From: Symsagittifera roscoffensis
Lineage: Eukaryota > Xenacoelomorpha > Acoela > Convolutidae
Length of the DNA stretch: 64,000 bases
NCBI RefSeq assembly: GCF_963678635.1
Contig: NC_087064.1
Location: 8,529,671 to 8,593,670 of the forward strand
Reading direction: 5' to 3'
Below are positions 23,793 to 35,182 of the stretch, piece after piece (within the stretch, counting starts at the first letter, position 1; each line of letters begins with the position of its first letter). The notes below the pieces were generated by a model. The model was not told the DNA's origin and made no database searches. It saw only the letters and a program-made list of their open reading frames with translations. The translations under genes and the position numbers were made by a program.

Positions 23793-23911
23793 GTGCGGAT
23801 AAAGTTCTTTCTGGAGATTTAATCACTTGTTTTATCTGGATTATAAAAGTACATTCTTTGCTAACTGGTTTTGTTATCAGATAGTGTGTGAATTAATGGA
23901 GACAGAAGGAT

Positions 23912-23985
23912 GAGATAGCTCAGTTGTGATAGAATTAGACGCGGTTTCTAAGGGACCGTAATAAAAGTGGTTTGATTCCTGAATT
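23912..23985 (+). repeat. tRNA-like (SINE head) sequence
   Basis: gatagctcagttgtgatagaat is a near-perfect tRNA A box and gtggtttgattcctga a B box. Variable region is too long for a functional tRNA and no acceptor stem is evident. Confidence 0.55.
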
Positions 23986-24199
23986 CAGCTAACTTTAAAA
24001 AAAAATTCATCTCTATTTTCGTTTTTTGAAATTTCGAAGCTCTCGAGTAAGTTTTTTTTAAATTTGCTTGCGAGTAGCAGCGTTGTTTCGGTGAAAAATA
24101 TTCAAATAGTTTTTTGTGTGTCCTTTTTAAGGTAAATACAGCAACAACTAGCTAGATGGATAAAATTCAGCAAACATTTTTCAGTTAAAATTTTGTACT

Positions 24200-24570
24200 T
24201 ATTTTTTTCAGACTCATGAACGTAGTGAATGCTCTTATACAGATTTTGGTAATTTTCTTAAAGAGTTTTTGTTCGGAAAAAAGTTTTTGTTTGCGCTCAA
24301 ATCAGTTTTTGGGCTTCGACTTTTTGATTTTTTTTGAGCTCGCTGCTTTTCCTTCGTTAAATGAAGCAAAACCATTTATCAAACAGCAAACATGTAGAGG
24401 TAACAAAAATGTCAATGGCTTCTAGTTTCGAATGTGAGTTTCAATTTTGAGATTTCTCAGCGGAACAAAAATTTTTTATTGATCCAATTTTCTCAAATTG
24501 GAGTAATTTTCACGAATTTGTGTCAATAAATAAACTGTTCTTGAAGAAACTGTTTTGGCTATATTTTTAA
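24200..24570 (+). repeat. Dispersed repeat R1, copy 9
   Basis: Opening catgaacgtagtgaatgctcttatacag, middle acagcaaacatgtagaggtaacaaaaatg...cttctagtttcgaa, then ttgatccaattttctcaaattgg. The palindromic 3' end is lost or highly diverged. Confidence 0.65.
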
Positions 24571-25389
24571 GAGCAGGGTTTATTTAAAACTCAAGCAAAA
24601 GTGTAAAAAAGTGGATATAAAGAAATCAAAATGTATTAGAATAATTGACTAATTTTAAGAATTGATGAACGAAAAAAGATTTAAAATGTTTTGTCTTTTT
24701 TGACCTTTCTTTGGGTTTGTCTAGAGCATTTTTGTTTTTCATTTTCCAGGATATTTTCAAGAAAGTGCGTTTTGGGAAGTACTTCAGATCACGTTTGGAA
24801 CTCTATTTTTATCCTGGCGTTAAAACTTAAAAATTTAGGCGTTCCGGATTTTAGGCTGCAACCGGGTTTTAGTTTTTTTTCTGTAGAAATATTTGTTTAC
24901 AAAGTTTGGCACGGAAAGTTTACTCGTGATTTATTTTGCTTTTAAATAAAATCAAAATCAGCTATCCGGACAATCTGATGTAGACGTTACACACATGCTT
25001 GAGAAAAAAATGGATTGTGATTTTTCAACATTTGGCTTAAAACTCGCCCAGGACCTGTTTTTTTTTTGCAAACTGAAAATATCAGCTTTTTTGTACTTCC
25101 GTTTGCCTGGTTTTTTGTCGGCTTAGTTCCCTAGTTGTTATAGCACGGACTCTTTTAGAAGGCTCACCTTTCTTCTGAATTTTTAAAAGCTATTTCTAAA
25201 GCCCCATAGATTGAGATAATAGAAATACAAAATTTCTGCGGAGTTTTTCAGTCAATTTTGAAAAATTTGAACGAAAATTATGAAACAATTTTCTTTGAAT
25301 TTTCTTCCGTCAGTTAAAATGCAGCGGTTTTTCTAAGCATACCTTTTTAATACTCGCAATTAGCAAGTGTTATCATTTCGGAGAATTTT

Positions 25390-28330
25390 TCTCCTACACA
25401 AGTTGTCATGTAACTAACTTGTTTAACAACATAACTAAATCATTCTCTCAAAGCTTCGTATTCTTCCACCAACAGACATGTTTTGAGCTTGTTTGCATTT
25501 CAAAAACCCGTTATGTTCAAGAATTGTTTTTCATTTTCATTTTGGTTTCAAGTTTTTACTTATTTTTTTCATTTTCATTTTGGTTTCAAGTTTTTACCAG
25601 AGTTTTGATTTGTTATATATATAACTTTCTATTCCATTTCAACTGAATTGGCTTAGTGGTGTCATTTTGCGGTATTGAATGAGCGAAACAAAATTTTAAT
25701 GCGTTTGAAGTTTTTGAGGGGTAATTTAGTTTTTTTATCGAAAATGATTGTTTTATTTTCAAAAAACGATTTTTTGGGCTCAACGAGTGTCTGCTCAGAA
25801 AATGTGGTCTTTGTAACCGCTTCGTAAATTTTGCTTCGATACAAGTTTAATTTTCAATTGCTATGATCGGCATGTGAACTTAATTTGAACAAAAAGAGAC
25901 AAAGATGTGAACTCTTTAATAGACCAAGCTTTTCTCGACATTTCCAAAAACTTTTTTCATCTTTAGCGGCTTTTGCGCCAATTTCTGTTTTGCTGTATCC
26001 TAAGTGGTGTGAAACTCTGCTTTATCTCTTTCTGAAAGATTCTTGAGCTTGTCAAAATCTTTCTTTTGAATGATTGTTCTTGAACTTATCAACTCACTGC
26101 TTATTTAATTTCTTTTTGAACTAACAATGCTTTTTCAAGTTTTCAAAAACTGTCCGTCTGCTTCTGTTTTGCTTAGCACCGCGAATGTATTGGTTGGGTC
26201 AAACATTACTCACTACATCACTTTCATTCACTCTAGTTTCGTCTGACCACACATTGATTGCGTTTTTGCAGGTACAAAGGTTATCACAAAGCAGTAATGC
26301 AAGAAAATAAAAACGAATTTGATGATGCGAATCAAACAAATTGAGCTAGCGTTGTTTTCTTGGAGTGAACCGGATTTGAAATACTTTCGAAAAACGAATT
26401 GTTTGATCTCAGGCTACTTCCAAATCGAGCTTATCTGGAAAAGAGGGATGGCTGGGAATCAAACAGTCCGCGACCTGAAGTTTTGCATCAACTTGAGTGC
26501 TTTTTGTTGTCAAAAGGGTTTGTCTGATTCTAATAAAGAACGTTTTCAGTTTGGTCTGCATCGCTGCATTTGTCACAGTTTTGTGAAATGTTTTCTCCAA
26601 ATTTTTCAGTATTTGTCAAATTTTTCAATGAGTGCTTATTTTTTTCTGATTTATGCAAATTTGTTTACAAAACTAGACAGAAAACTGTGGTATTTTTAGT
26701 TTTCAAATTTTTTAACCAAAAATTAAACAACTTCTTGATTCACAAAAGTGTCTGATTCAATCGGTTGTCGGAGATCCGAGTTCAACTTCTGCGGATTTTT
26801 AGATTTTCGGTTTACTTCGATTTTCTTGGTCTAGCTCAGCTTTTAGGTTTGTTTCAAGCTTTCTGTTTTGTCAGGTTAGACAGAAAATCCAACATAGTGA
26901 CCTTAATCTATTTCGGGACAGCAAAAGTTCTTTCGGAAAAGTACTACTTTTTTTTAAAAAAAAATCAAATTACCCTTGTTATCTAGGTAGGGCCTAAAAA
27001 GCATCGAGTAGATTTTTTTCATTTGCTTCTTCAGAAAACATACACTTGAACCTGTTGGTGTGTTGCTGTAAAAATGAGTTTTCTGCTTCGTCGAATAACC
27101 TTTTTCCAGGTTGCATAATCATTTAACCTGATCTACTTGAATTGGAATCCTATCCTATCGTCTCTTCAACACAGGTCGAACGATAAGGTTATCAAGATCG
27201 GAAACTTTTTTAGCTACCAATGCTAGTTGAAACGTATTACTCCACTGAAGTTACCGGATAGCTGTTTCCTCTACAAAACTGAGCAAATAGACTTAATTCT
27301 ACAAAATTGAGCAAATAGACTGTAAAGTATAAACTAATACTGATTTATTTTAAAAAATTTATTTGAAATGTTTGAATTTTAAAATCCTGATATAATTGAA
27401 TTCAATTATAGACTGAAAGCATAGCTCCAACGGTAACAGTCAATCTGACCAACAAACAAGATCTGAAGACATAATACTACAAAAATAGTCGTTGTTTTGC
27501 TTCTGAAACAAGATGTTCCGACCACACTGATTTAAAATGATAAAATCTTAGATGAAGCAAAAGATTTTGAAAAACATCCCAAAAATGACAATTTTTTTTA
27601 ACTTTTGTTTTCAATTTTCTGGTTATTTTTATTTTAAAGGGCGAATGAACTTGATAGAAAAAGAGATCTTGATAGCTAATAATAATACTCAAGTAAACTT
27701 TTAAAAGTAGTAGTTAAAAAACGTTAAAACTGTAGCCGAGAGGTCAGCTTTTCTTTTTTTGTCTAACTTGGCCTGAAAACCGACACTAATCAGTCTAATT
27801 TTTCTCTTATATGAAACAACTTTCTTCACACTTTTTTTCTTTCGGAAACCGAATAAGCGTCAGTATGGCTTCAACTTGATACCACTTCTGTCCCCATATT
27901 AACTTTCTCTTGAGTAGACAAGTTTGAGGAAAAAAACCAAACCTAGCGCATAGCTCCCTAGTACTTCAGGAAGTGATCGGAACAAAAACTTTCAGTGAAT
28001 GCACCTCCACCCGCATCCAGTATATCCGGATCGAACCCTGGACACGTGAAATTACTTGAAAAAATTTTCTTTTTCTTGGAGAGTTTGCAGCCAAAGCTGT
28101 CCCAGCTTTTTGTAGAACTTCCTGCCTTTATTAGTTGATTTTGTTTCAGTTAGAACTTCATTGTATTGTCTAATCAATTTTTTGTCTCTACTTTGAACTG
28201 CAAACGAAAGACATCTCAGAGCCAATTTATAATCGGTTTCTATTTTTGAAAAGTCGAAAGAAAATTTTTTTGCCGCTGCTTCCTCGTTTTCATACTGTAA
28301 CCCACACTTTCGCTCCAGTTTCTTGTTTTC
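25390..28330. repeat. Segmental duplication unit A (Gal3ST 3' flank)
   Basis: This stretch recurs, diverged, as unit B (30906-31546 continuing at 39629-40790) and unit C (40815-43558). Shared landmarks include accaacagacatgttttgagcttg, cactacatcactttcattcactctagt, ggttatcacaaagcagtaatgcaa, tctcttcaacacaggtcgaacgat, and aagatgttccgaccacactgattt. Unit A contains the intact end of the Gal3ST gene and an internal 33-bp duplication at 25535-25604. Confidence 0.8.
27940..28050 (+). repeat. tRNA-like sequence downstream of Gal3ST
   Basis: ctagcgcatagctccctagtac (A box-like) and tatatccggatcgaaccctgg (B box-like). Equivalent sequences lie at 42945-43055 and 45975-46085, where the B box reads gggttcaaccctgg. 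Confidence 0.45.
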
Positions 28331-29080
28331 TTCGTGTAGCTCAGCAATTTCGGCCTCACAGTTAAATGATGTGCAAAACTCCTCGTGAAATCGGTAAAAT
28401 TCCCGATCAAACTTTGATTTGGCTTTCTCGTAAAACCAAATGTCTTGTTCTCGATACTTCAAGATTTCTTGCATGTGTTCTTCTTTTATACGCAGTTTTT
28501 CGGCATGATATTTCAATTTTAAATATGCGAAGTCTGATATTGGTAAACATGTTTGCTTTTGCATCATTATAAGACCTTGGTCAAAGTTCTCAACCGGAAT
28601 AAGTAAATCGAATTTTTCTAAAACTTCGTTAGCGCATCGTTCAAACTCAGTTCCACTTAATTTTTTGCAGCTGTCGAAAATAATTTCTGACATAGAGTTC
28701 AAAAATGCGTGATTGTGGTAGCCTTTGAAGTCGCCCCGTTCAAATTTTTCTAATGTTTGTTTAAATATTGTCGTGTAGTTTTTAGCCCAGCCGTGATATT
28801 GGATCCAAGATATGGCACTGTCCCGAGGATTTCGGAACGATGACACCCACAGAAACTCCGACTTTGGAAAGAAAGTCAAAAAATTGGTTAAATTTGACAG
28901 TTTCGCATGTTGTAACAGGTATCCGTGATTTTTCGATTTTGGAGGTGAATTTTTGATTTCTTCCGGCTGAACAATTTCGAATTGATGATAATGCGTAGCT
29001 ATTTGGAGTATAATCGACGCGATCGACGTTGATGCAGCTTTGTAGTTCTTGGAAAACATTACTTTCTGTTTTGCGATCAT
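28052..29080 (-). CDS. Galactose-3-O-sulfotransferase-like protein
   Basis: Sulfotransferases of the Gal3ST family move sulfate from PAPS to galactose on glycans in the Golgi. FSKNYKAASTSIASIIL matches the 5'-phosphosulfate loop, SSFRNPRDSAISWIQYHG the 3'-phosphate site, and FDLLIPVENFDQGLIMMQ...YLKLKYH the conserved family core (about residues 9-25, 79-98 and 157-195 of 342). A Lys/Glu-rich, probably coiled segment follows (about 230-270) before a C-terminal tail. The start is the first in-frame ATG (29080); the frame is open only to a TAG at about 29138. No signal anchor is visible, although family members are type II membrane proteins of about 400 residues, so a 5' exon may be missing or the gene may be a retrocopy. 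It has no introns. Confidence 0.75.
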   Translation of the reverse strand: MIAKQKVMFSKNYKAASTSIASIILQIATHYHQFEIVQPEEIKNSPPKSKNHGYLLQHAKLSNLTNFLTFFPKSEFLWVSSFRNPRDSAISWIQYHGWAKNYTTIFKQTLEKFERGDFKGYHNHAFLNSMSEIIFDSCKKLSGTEFERCANEVLEKFDLLIPVENFDQGLIMMQKQTCLPISDFAYLKLKYHAEKLRIKEEHMQEILKYREQDIWFYEKAKSKFDREFYRFHEEFCTSFNCEAEIAELHEENKKLERKCGLQYENEEAAAKKFSFDFSKIETDYKLALRCLSFAVQSRDKKLIRQYNEVLTETKSTNKGRKFYKKLGQLWLQTLQEKENFFK

Positions 29081-29138
29081 GCAGGATTTCTCGTTTTCTT
29101 GTAAACTGATAGTGTACGCATCCAATTTTTCACACTAT

Positions 29139-30905
29139 GTTGGTTCAGTTTTTAAATGCAAGCTTTTAAGTTTCATCCAATTAAAATTTGCGGACTATGT
29201 GCTATTCAACATAATCTTGCAGATTGCTAAAATTTTTTGCTTTTTCTGAATTCTAAAATTAGCGCGTTTCTTAGAAAAAGGATTCTATTTAGGGTGGTAT
29301 ATGGTTGGTGTCTTATGCTCGTTTTTGTTTGTTTCTACTTTGGCTGAATTGTTTCACTCTCGCCATTTAGAACTATTAGAAGACATCAAATTAAAGTCAT
29401 CACTGGTGCAAACAATCACCATTACAAACAATTTTTGGAGTGTTGAGCGCCTGAACAAAAAACGCACTTTCTGACAATATCTTGTTTTTCCCATCATAAA
29501 TATTTGCCATAATTAAGAAGTTTTTAAATTATTACAGTTAAGTGTCTAAGAAAATTTATAGAGGCGATCAACCAAAACTAGCTGTCGTTGAAAAGTATCA
29601 AAGGATAGATCCTTTAGGAAAAAATTAAGAAAAAAGCGCGCCAGCTAACTGCATATCAGACAATTGTTTGAAACATTGGATGCATTTCTTCGTCAAAGTA
29701 CCTGTTACTGAATAGAAAGCTAACAATTGAATCTAATTTGAAACCATAATGAAATAACACCAACAACAGTACTGCAACAGCACCTGCTAGTTTATTTCTG
29801 GGTCCGCCATTGCATACTCTCATATTGGAACAGATCTCGAATAAAATTTATTACTATTCGATGTTATTTATCATTGTTGTAGCAGTTTGAAAGTGGTTAA
29901 ACTCAAAGACTTTTCAATAAATAATACAGTGAAAGAAAAACTCACTTCGAATCAACGACTTAAGTCAAGAACAAAATGATTTACTTTTTCTTTCAGCCAT
30001 GTTCATATATGAATCAACATGTCTGTCAAAACGCATTGGCTATCATGTAATAACTGCGCCTTTTTTCGATAAGCATGAGGAGTGCTTTTGTATATGGTTT
30101 GATTTGTGCAGTTCAACTTTGGTGAATGTCAAAAAGATAGGTCTGATCCAGACGGTGAACTTAGAGCAGAACAAACAAAATTGAAGCTTTTTGGCATTTT
30201 GGTAATTGAACGAATTAAATGGTGGTCGAACAATTCTTCACATCTTGCTTGACCTCAAATCACGCGAAAATAGGACTTAGTGCTATAACATTTAGTGATA
30301 AGCAAGCGTTATCAAATCGGAATACAGATTTTTTTGGGTTGACAACTTGTGTAACAGAATCACTTGAATCACTTGTATCTTGGTTCAAAAGAATTCAAAC
30401 TTCTATGCTTGCCGGCACATAGCCTGGAGTGAAGAATACGCCTGTGACGGCCAAGGTTGTGGGTTCGCATTTGACCTAGAACTGTTCTTTTTTTCAAACT
30501 GGAAACATTCCTTTCCAAAAAAATGTCGGCTTAAAGTTTGTCAGCATAAGTTTTGTCGACTTAGTTGCCACATCGTAGAATTGATTTTCGTTTGTATGCG
30601 ATTTTCATTGTAGCTGATTTATTGTTGTGAAGTATTCCGGAAAATTTTTGTTTTACTAGCCTTGAATTTAAATATTTTGTTGTTTTTGTGGTTTTTTTTC
30701 GGTTAAAATCTTTTTTTTCGGCTTGAATTATTTCGGCCTACAATTTTTGTCGGTTTACTGGCCTATTTTTGGGGCCATTCCAAGGGAAGCATAAGTTTTA
30801 TGCTTCATTCCGGAATTCACAAAATGCTAAATTTTTAAGAAGAGAATTTATAGTTCAAAGTTTTTTATGACAGCAATTATATTTTGGGTTCCATGTGAAA
30901 CTATT
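29139..30905. other. Intergenic, no gene recognised
   Basis: AT-rich sequence upstream of the Gal3ST gene. Short open frames (29999-30184, 30219-30613) show no known domain. A tRNA-like sequence is at 30416-30482. Confidence 0.55.
30416..30482 (+). repeat. tRNA-like (SINE head) sequence
   Basis: catagcctggagtgaagaatacgcc (A box-like) and gttgtgggttcgcatttgacc (B box GGGTTCGCATT), spaced as in a tRNA. Followed by a T-run and a gtcggctta motif seen with other copies. Confidence 0.5.
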
Positions 30906-31546
30906 TGTCCTACACAAGTGGTTATGCAAATACCTTGTTTGACAAAACTACTTAATCATTTGCTGCGTATTCTCCTACCAACAGACATATTTTGAGCTTG
31001 TTTACATTTCAAATACCTGTTTTGTTTAATATTTGTTTTTCATTTTCATTTTGGTTTCAAGTTTTTACCAGTTTTGATTTGTTATATATATAATTTTCTA
31101 TTCCATTTTAAATGAATTGGCTTAGTGGTATCGTTTTGCAGTATTGAATGAGCGAAACAAAATTTCCTATGCGTTTGAAGTTTTTGAGGTGTAATTAAAT
31201 TTTTTTAAATTGAATTTTTGGCTCAACGACTATCTGCTCAGAAAATGTGGTCTTCGCAACGCAACGAAAATTTTGCTTCAATACTTTAATGTTTAATTTA
31301 AATTTTTTTGATCGGCTATCGGCATGTGCTCTGTTTTAACTGATCAATTCACTGTTTTTTTAAATTTACATTGAACTAACCATGCTTTTTCAAGTTTTCA
31401 AAAACTTTCCGTCTGCTTCTTTTTTGCCTAACGCCGCGAACGAATTGGTTGAGTCAAACATAACTCACTACATCACTTTCATTCACTCTAGTATCGTCTG
31501 ACCACCTATTGATAGCGTTTTTGCAAGAAGAAAGGGTATCACAAAG
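30906..31546. repeat. Segmental duplication unit B, left part
   Basis: Diverged copy of 25390-26296. It stops exactly at the BEL/Pao insertion point (atcacaaag) and resumes at 39629. Confidence 0.8.
31542..31546. repeat. Target-site duplication CAAAG, left
   Basis: Matches 39629-39633. The unoccupied paralogous site reads atcacaaagcagtaatgc at about 26291 and 41235, with a single CAAAG. Confidence 0.93.
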
Positions 31547-32024
31547 TGTGCGCCTCAATCTCCACGGATTGTAAAAATATCGGATTTCAAATAATTGAAT
31601 TCGAGCATTTTATCGGTAACAATGATATTTTTTAACAAATTTTTTAATTGTTAACATCGGTAACATCGGCCACACAATACTGCATAACTGAAAGCAAGCT
31701 GCAAAAATGGCCAGTATTTCTCCTTGAGACAAATTGCTCTTTTTAAAGGTCAGCCTTAATCAAGGCTGAACCAAATTAGAGCAAAAAGACGGTTAAAATA
31801 GGTTTTGGGGGGGATCAAACCTGGTTACGGAGCATCCCATCAAGTTCGGGGCATATTTGAGTTCTAGAAAGGAAATGACCTAGTCGGGATTCGAACCGGC
31901 GCCGAACTCGCCGGGACGCACCCTGTATACGCTAGGCTACTGTCCCTATATGCATTTACATTTTGGTTCAATTTTATATGCATTTATACTCTCGCACATT
32001 TGCGTTTATATTTGCGCTGCAACA
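31547..32024 (-). repeat. BEL/Pao 3' LTR
   Basis: 478 bp, partner of 39140-39628. In element orientation it has a TATA-like gagtataaatgc near its start, then a tRNA-like segment (about 31880-31950) with tagcctagcg and ggttcgaatcccg. Lacks about 16 bp present in the 5' LTR near ttttatcggc. Confidence 0.93.
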
Positions 32025-32777
32025 TCCTCCACCCCTAAACAAGGAAGAATGGGAGCGAGCTTTACGGTCGGGCGGGTCAGTTCGCTCGTAACGGTCTTTA
32101 TGTCGGCGGATCTCGCGCATCCGTCCTTGCCATAGTGCAGTCTTAGAATACGTGCGAGTGGATAAAGTCCACGTGGAGTGTCAGGCTCTATGACCCAAAC
32201 CAAGTCGCCGGCTTTCAACTTAACGTCTGACTGGTTGTGCCACTTTGCCCTCCTATTGAGGGAAGGAACGTATTCCCGCATCCACCGTGTCCATATTGCG
32301 TTAGCGTATGATTGCGCTCTGGCGAAACGCTTCTTATGGTCGAAGTTTTCTTCGGAACTTAGGGACGGAAAACTCGCTGCGTGTTGACCAAGGACAAAAT
32401 GATTCGGGGTCAACGCCTCTAGACCTAGCAGATCGGAACTAACGGCTGTTATCGGTCTAGCGTTGAGTGATTGCTCAACAAGGCACAGCGTGGTTCTTAG
32501 AACCTCCTCAGTTACTCTTCTGTTGCCTAGGATGCCATACAAGACACGCTTAACACTCCGAACTAATCGCTACCAGGAGCCACCATGGTGCGGTGCGCTG
32601 GGTGGATTGAATTTCCACTTGATCCCTTTTCTGAACAAAAACAGCGGGTGCGAGCTTGTTCCAACTCTCAACGCAAGCTAAGAGCTCTTTCTGAGCACCA
32701 ACAAAGTTCGTGCCGTTGTCGGACATGATGGTAGTCGGAGTACCGCCACGTGCTATAAACCTCTCCACGCCCATCAC
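32006..32777 (-). pseudogene. BEL/Pao integrase core and C-terminal domain
   Basis: Two pieces in different frames. 32550-32777 has IMSDNGTNFVGAQKE with the second catalytic Asp. 32006-32542 begins in GILGNRRVTEEVL, then LTPNHFVLGQ, W-x-R-W, and LKAGDLVWVIEP, the DUF5641-type domain. The frame change falls at about 32575. Confidence 0.9.
32025..32040 (-). other. Polypurine tract of BEL/Pao element
   Basis: On the - strand GTTTAGGGGTGGAGGA directly abuts the 3' LTR start TGTTG. Confidence 0.75.
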
Positions 32778-34155
32778 ACAAGAGACAGGTGAACAAAAAA
32801 CTCCACCTCTTTTCCGTACTTCTCCGGATTGGAACTAGGAACGGCCCAAAGTAGTCGACACCTGAGTTAGAGAAAGGAGGTTGCTTGTAACCCAGCCTTT
32901 CAATGGGCAGATCATCCATCATATGAGTTACGGTTTGCGCTTTGCGTTTTCGGCACACAACGCAAGTATTTTCAATGTTTCGCAGCAACCATCGCAAATT
33001 TAACACAACGTATTTCAAATTAACCACCGCACGCATGTAATCCAAGCCTTGATGGAAATTCCTAACGTGCAAGTGTTTAACCAATAACCGAACAACCGCG
33101 TGACGTGCATCAAGTATAATCGGATGCTTGCTATCGAAATTGGAATTAACCAAGCGGCTGATGCGCCCAGTCGAGCGAAGGATGCCAGCTGGTCCAATGA
33201 ACGGCAAATACTTGGCGATCCGACTATTCCTCGTGATAACTTTACTGGCTCTTAGTAGTTTTAGCTCACTCGGGAATGTCTCACCCTGGGACAAGTAAAT
33301 GAGCTTTTGTTCAGCAATATCCATTTCAGACGGGTCTGTAATTTCTAATATACTCGACCGAAAAGGTTTATGGGATGGCAGCCATCTTAACAAAAATGCT
33401 ACTGCGCGTTTGTATTTTACAATTGAATTGAATCTCTCCCCTTTTCCGAAGGGAAAATTTTTTTCTGTCAAAACATCGACGACAAAATTTGACGAACTTT
33501 CCAGACAAATTTCGATATCACATGATGGTCCTTTGAGTCTTATTTTATCAATAACCCTTGTATCGGGCTTGAACGACCAATCAGTTGTTCTCAGTATACT
33601 AGGGCCATTAACCCAGCTGTTTTCCTTGAGGGCTTCCGAAGAAATCCCTCGTGTACCGGTATCAGCTGGGTTATCACCGCTAAGTATGTGATGCCACTGA
33701 TCAGTGGTGGTAGACTCCAGAATCTCACCAGTGCGATTACCAACAAAAATGGGTAGTTTACTACAAGAGTGAAGCCACTGAAGAGCAGTGGTATTATCTG
33801 TCCATATGAAAATATCCGTAACTTTGAAAGTAAGACCTTTCAAAATTTCTTCTTTTAAGCGGGTTGCAAGAAGAGCCGCTTGAAGCTCTAACTTTGGAAT
33901 AGAAAGCGCGTTCATAGGCGCGACGCGGGCTTTGACAAACACAAAGGCTAATTCGGTCTGATGGGAGCTAGCAAGTCGCGCACGAAGGAAAACGACGGCA
34001 CACAAAACATCCTGCGAACTATCACCGAACATGTGAAGTTCTATTCGGTCGAAAGGTTCAGTGAAATAGCTGCGAGGTATTGTCAGAGAACCTAACAAAT
34101 GAAGACCTGAGTGCCACTCAAAGGAATTGCTTTTTGATTTCCTCTGGCAGATCAT
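32668..34155 (-). pseudogene. BEL/Pao RNase H and integrase N-terminal region
   Basis: HMFGDSSQDVLCAVVFLR and IPKLELQAALLATRL with FIWTDNTTALQWL are the RNase H core. H-x3-H and C-x2-C (HLHVRNFHQG, CVVCRKRK) form the integrase zinc domain, then NSGVDYFGPFLV opens the catalytic core. The frame is lost at about 32785. Confidence 0.92.
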
Positions 34156-35182
34156 CGTCCCATTTTTGACCGCTGATTCGCCAGCTATCTTTTAATAGAA
34201 GGCGAGCCTTCACGGTATACGGAGCCACTAACCCAATTGGATCAAAAACAGAGGAAACAAAACACAACACGGTACGCTGAGTGATTGCTTTATCTAGTGG
34301 ACGATCAACCCCTCTACTAACGACTAAGGTATCTTTTACGTGATCCCACTTAAGACCGAGAACATGCATCGACTGGTCTGGACTCGCACAAATATTTTTA
34401 ACAGAGGAATTGGACTCACGGTTGTCCGGATCAAGAGCGGTTGTAACGTCGGGCACATTGCTGGTTAAATCCCTACCTAATTTCAAGGCGTCATCCCTGT
34501 TTTGAAAAGAATCCAGATAATCATCCATATAAAAGTTCTGGACAACAGCCGAAGCAGCTTCGGGGTACTCAGCTTGATTATCCGAAGCAGTCTTCTGCAA
34601 AGCTAAATTCGCGCAAGTCAGCGAGTCACGAGCACGAAAAATGTGACGCGTATATTGGTGAACTACCACACTTGATGTGGGGTCCTCCCGCCACAAAAAA
34701 CGAAGAGAAGCTTGATCTTCTTCACGGACTCCAACCTGTAAAAACATCCCTTCAATGTCAGCTGAAACGGCGTATTTATGCAGACGAAATCTTAAACGTA
34801 CAAAAATGAGGTTTTGAAGGAGATCCGGACCAACCAACAGAGATTTGTTCAAGGAAGCACCATGACACTTCGATGCCCCATTGAGGACTCGGTGCACCTT
34901 ACCGGGTTTATTCGGGTTCAACACCGGGTGATGCGGGAAATACCACTCACGATCGGCTCGTGATTTGGGATCGTGTGCCTTAACGGTTATGACATATCCT
35001 TTTTGTATATCTTCTCTTTTTGTTTCGGCGTGTTTTTCACGGAGCGACGGATCCTTATCTAGCCTCTTTTCCAAAGACTTTAATTGAGCTAAGGAGGAAA
35101 AAATCGTTATTCGGTAAAGTACTTTCTTTATCGTTCCAAAGCATTGGTACAATGTACCTCTCACCATCGTGGAAGGTGTCAT
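34118..35182 (-). pseudogene. BEL/Pao reverse transcriptase region
   Basis: HHPVLNPNKPGKVHRVLNGA, ADIEGMFLQVGVREED and FYMDDYLDS (the catalytic YMDD, about 34525) are RT motifs. The fragment ends with VAPYTVKARLLLKDSW, the usual BEL/Pao region after RT. A frame break lies at about 34125. Confidence 0.92.

Larger units (their letters stand above)
22826..25389. other. Intergenic, repeat copies only
   Basis: AT-rich; R1 copies at 23385-23792 and 24200-24570 and a tRNA-like sequence at 23912-23985. No gene recognised. Confidence 0.6.

Noticed and set aside
31860-31950. Possible genuine tRNA gene in the LTR
   Set aside because: A and B boxes are good but the acceptor and T stems do not pair properly, and the sequence is repeated as part of both LTRs.
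34118-35182. Host reverse-transcriptase-derived gene
   Set aside because: It lies between matching LTRs with a target duplication and in BEL/Pao order, so it is part of the retrotransposon.
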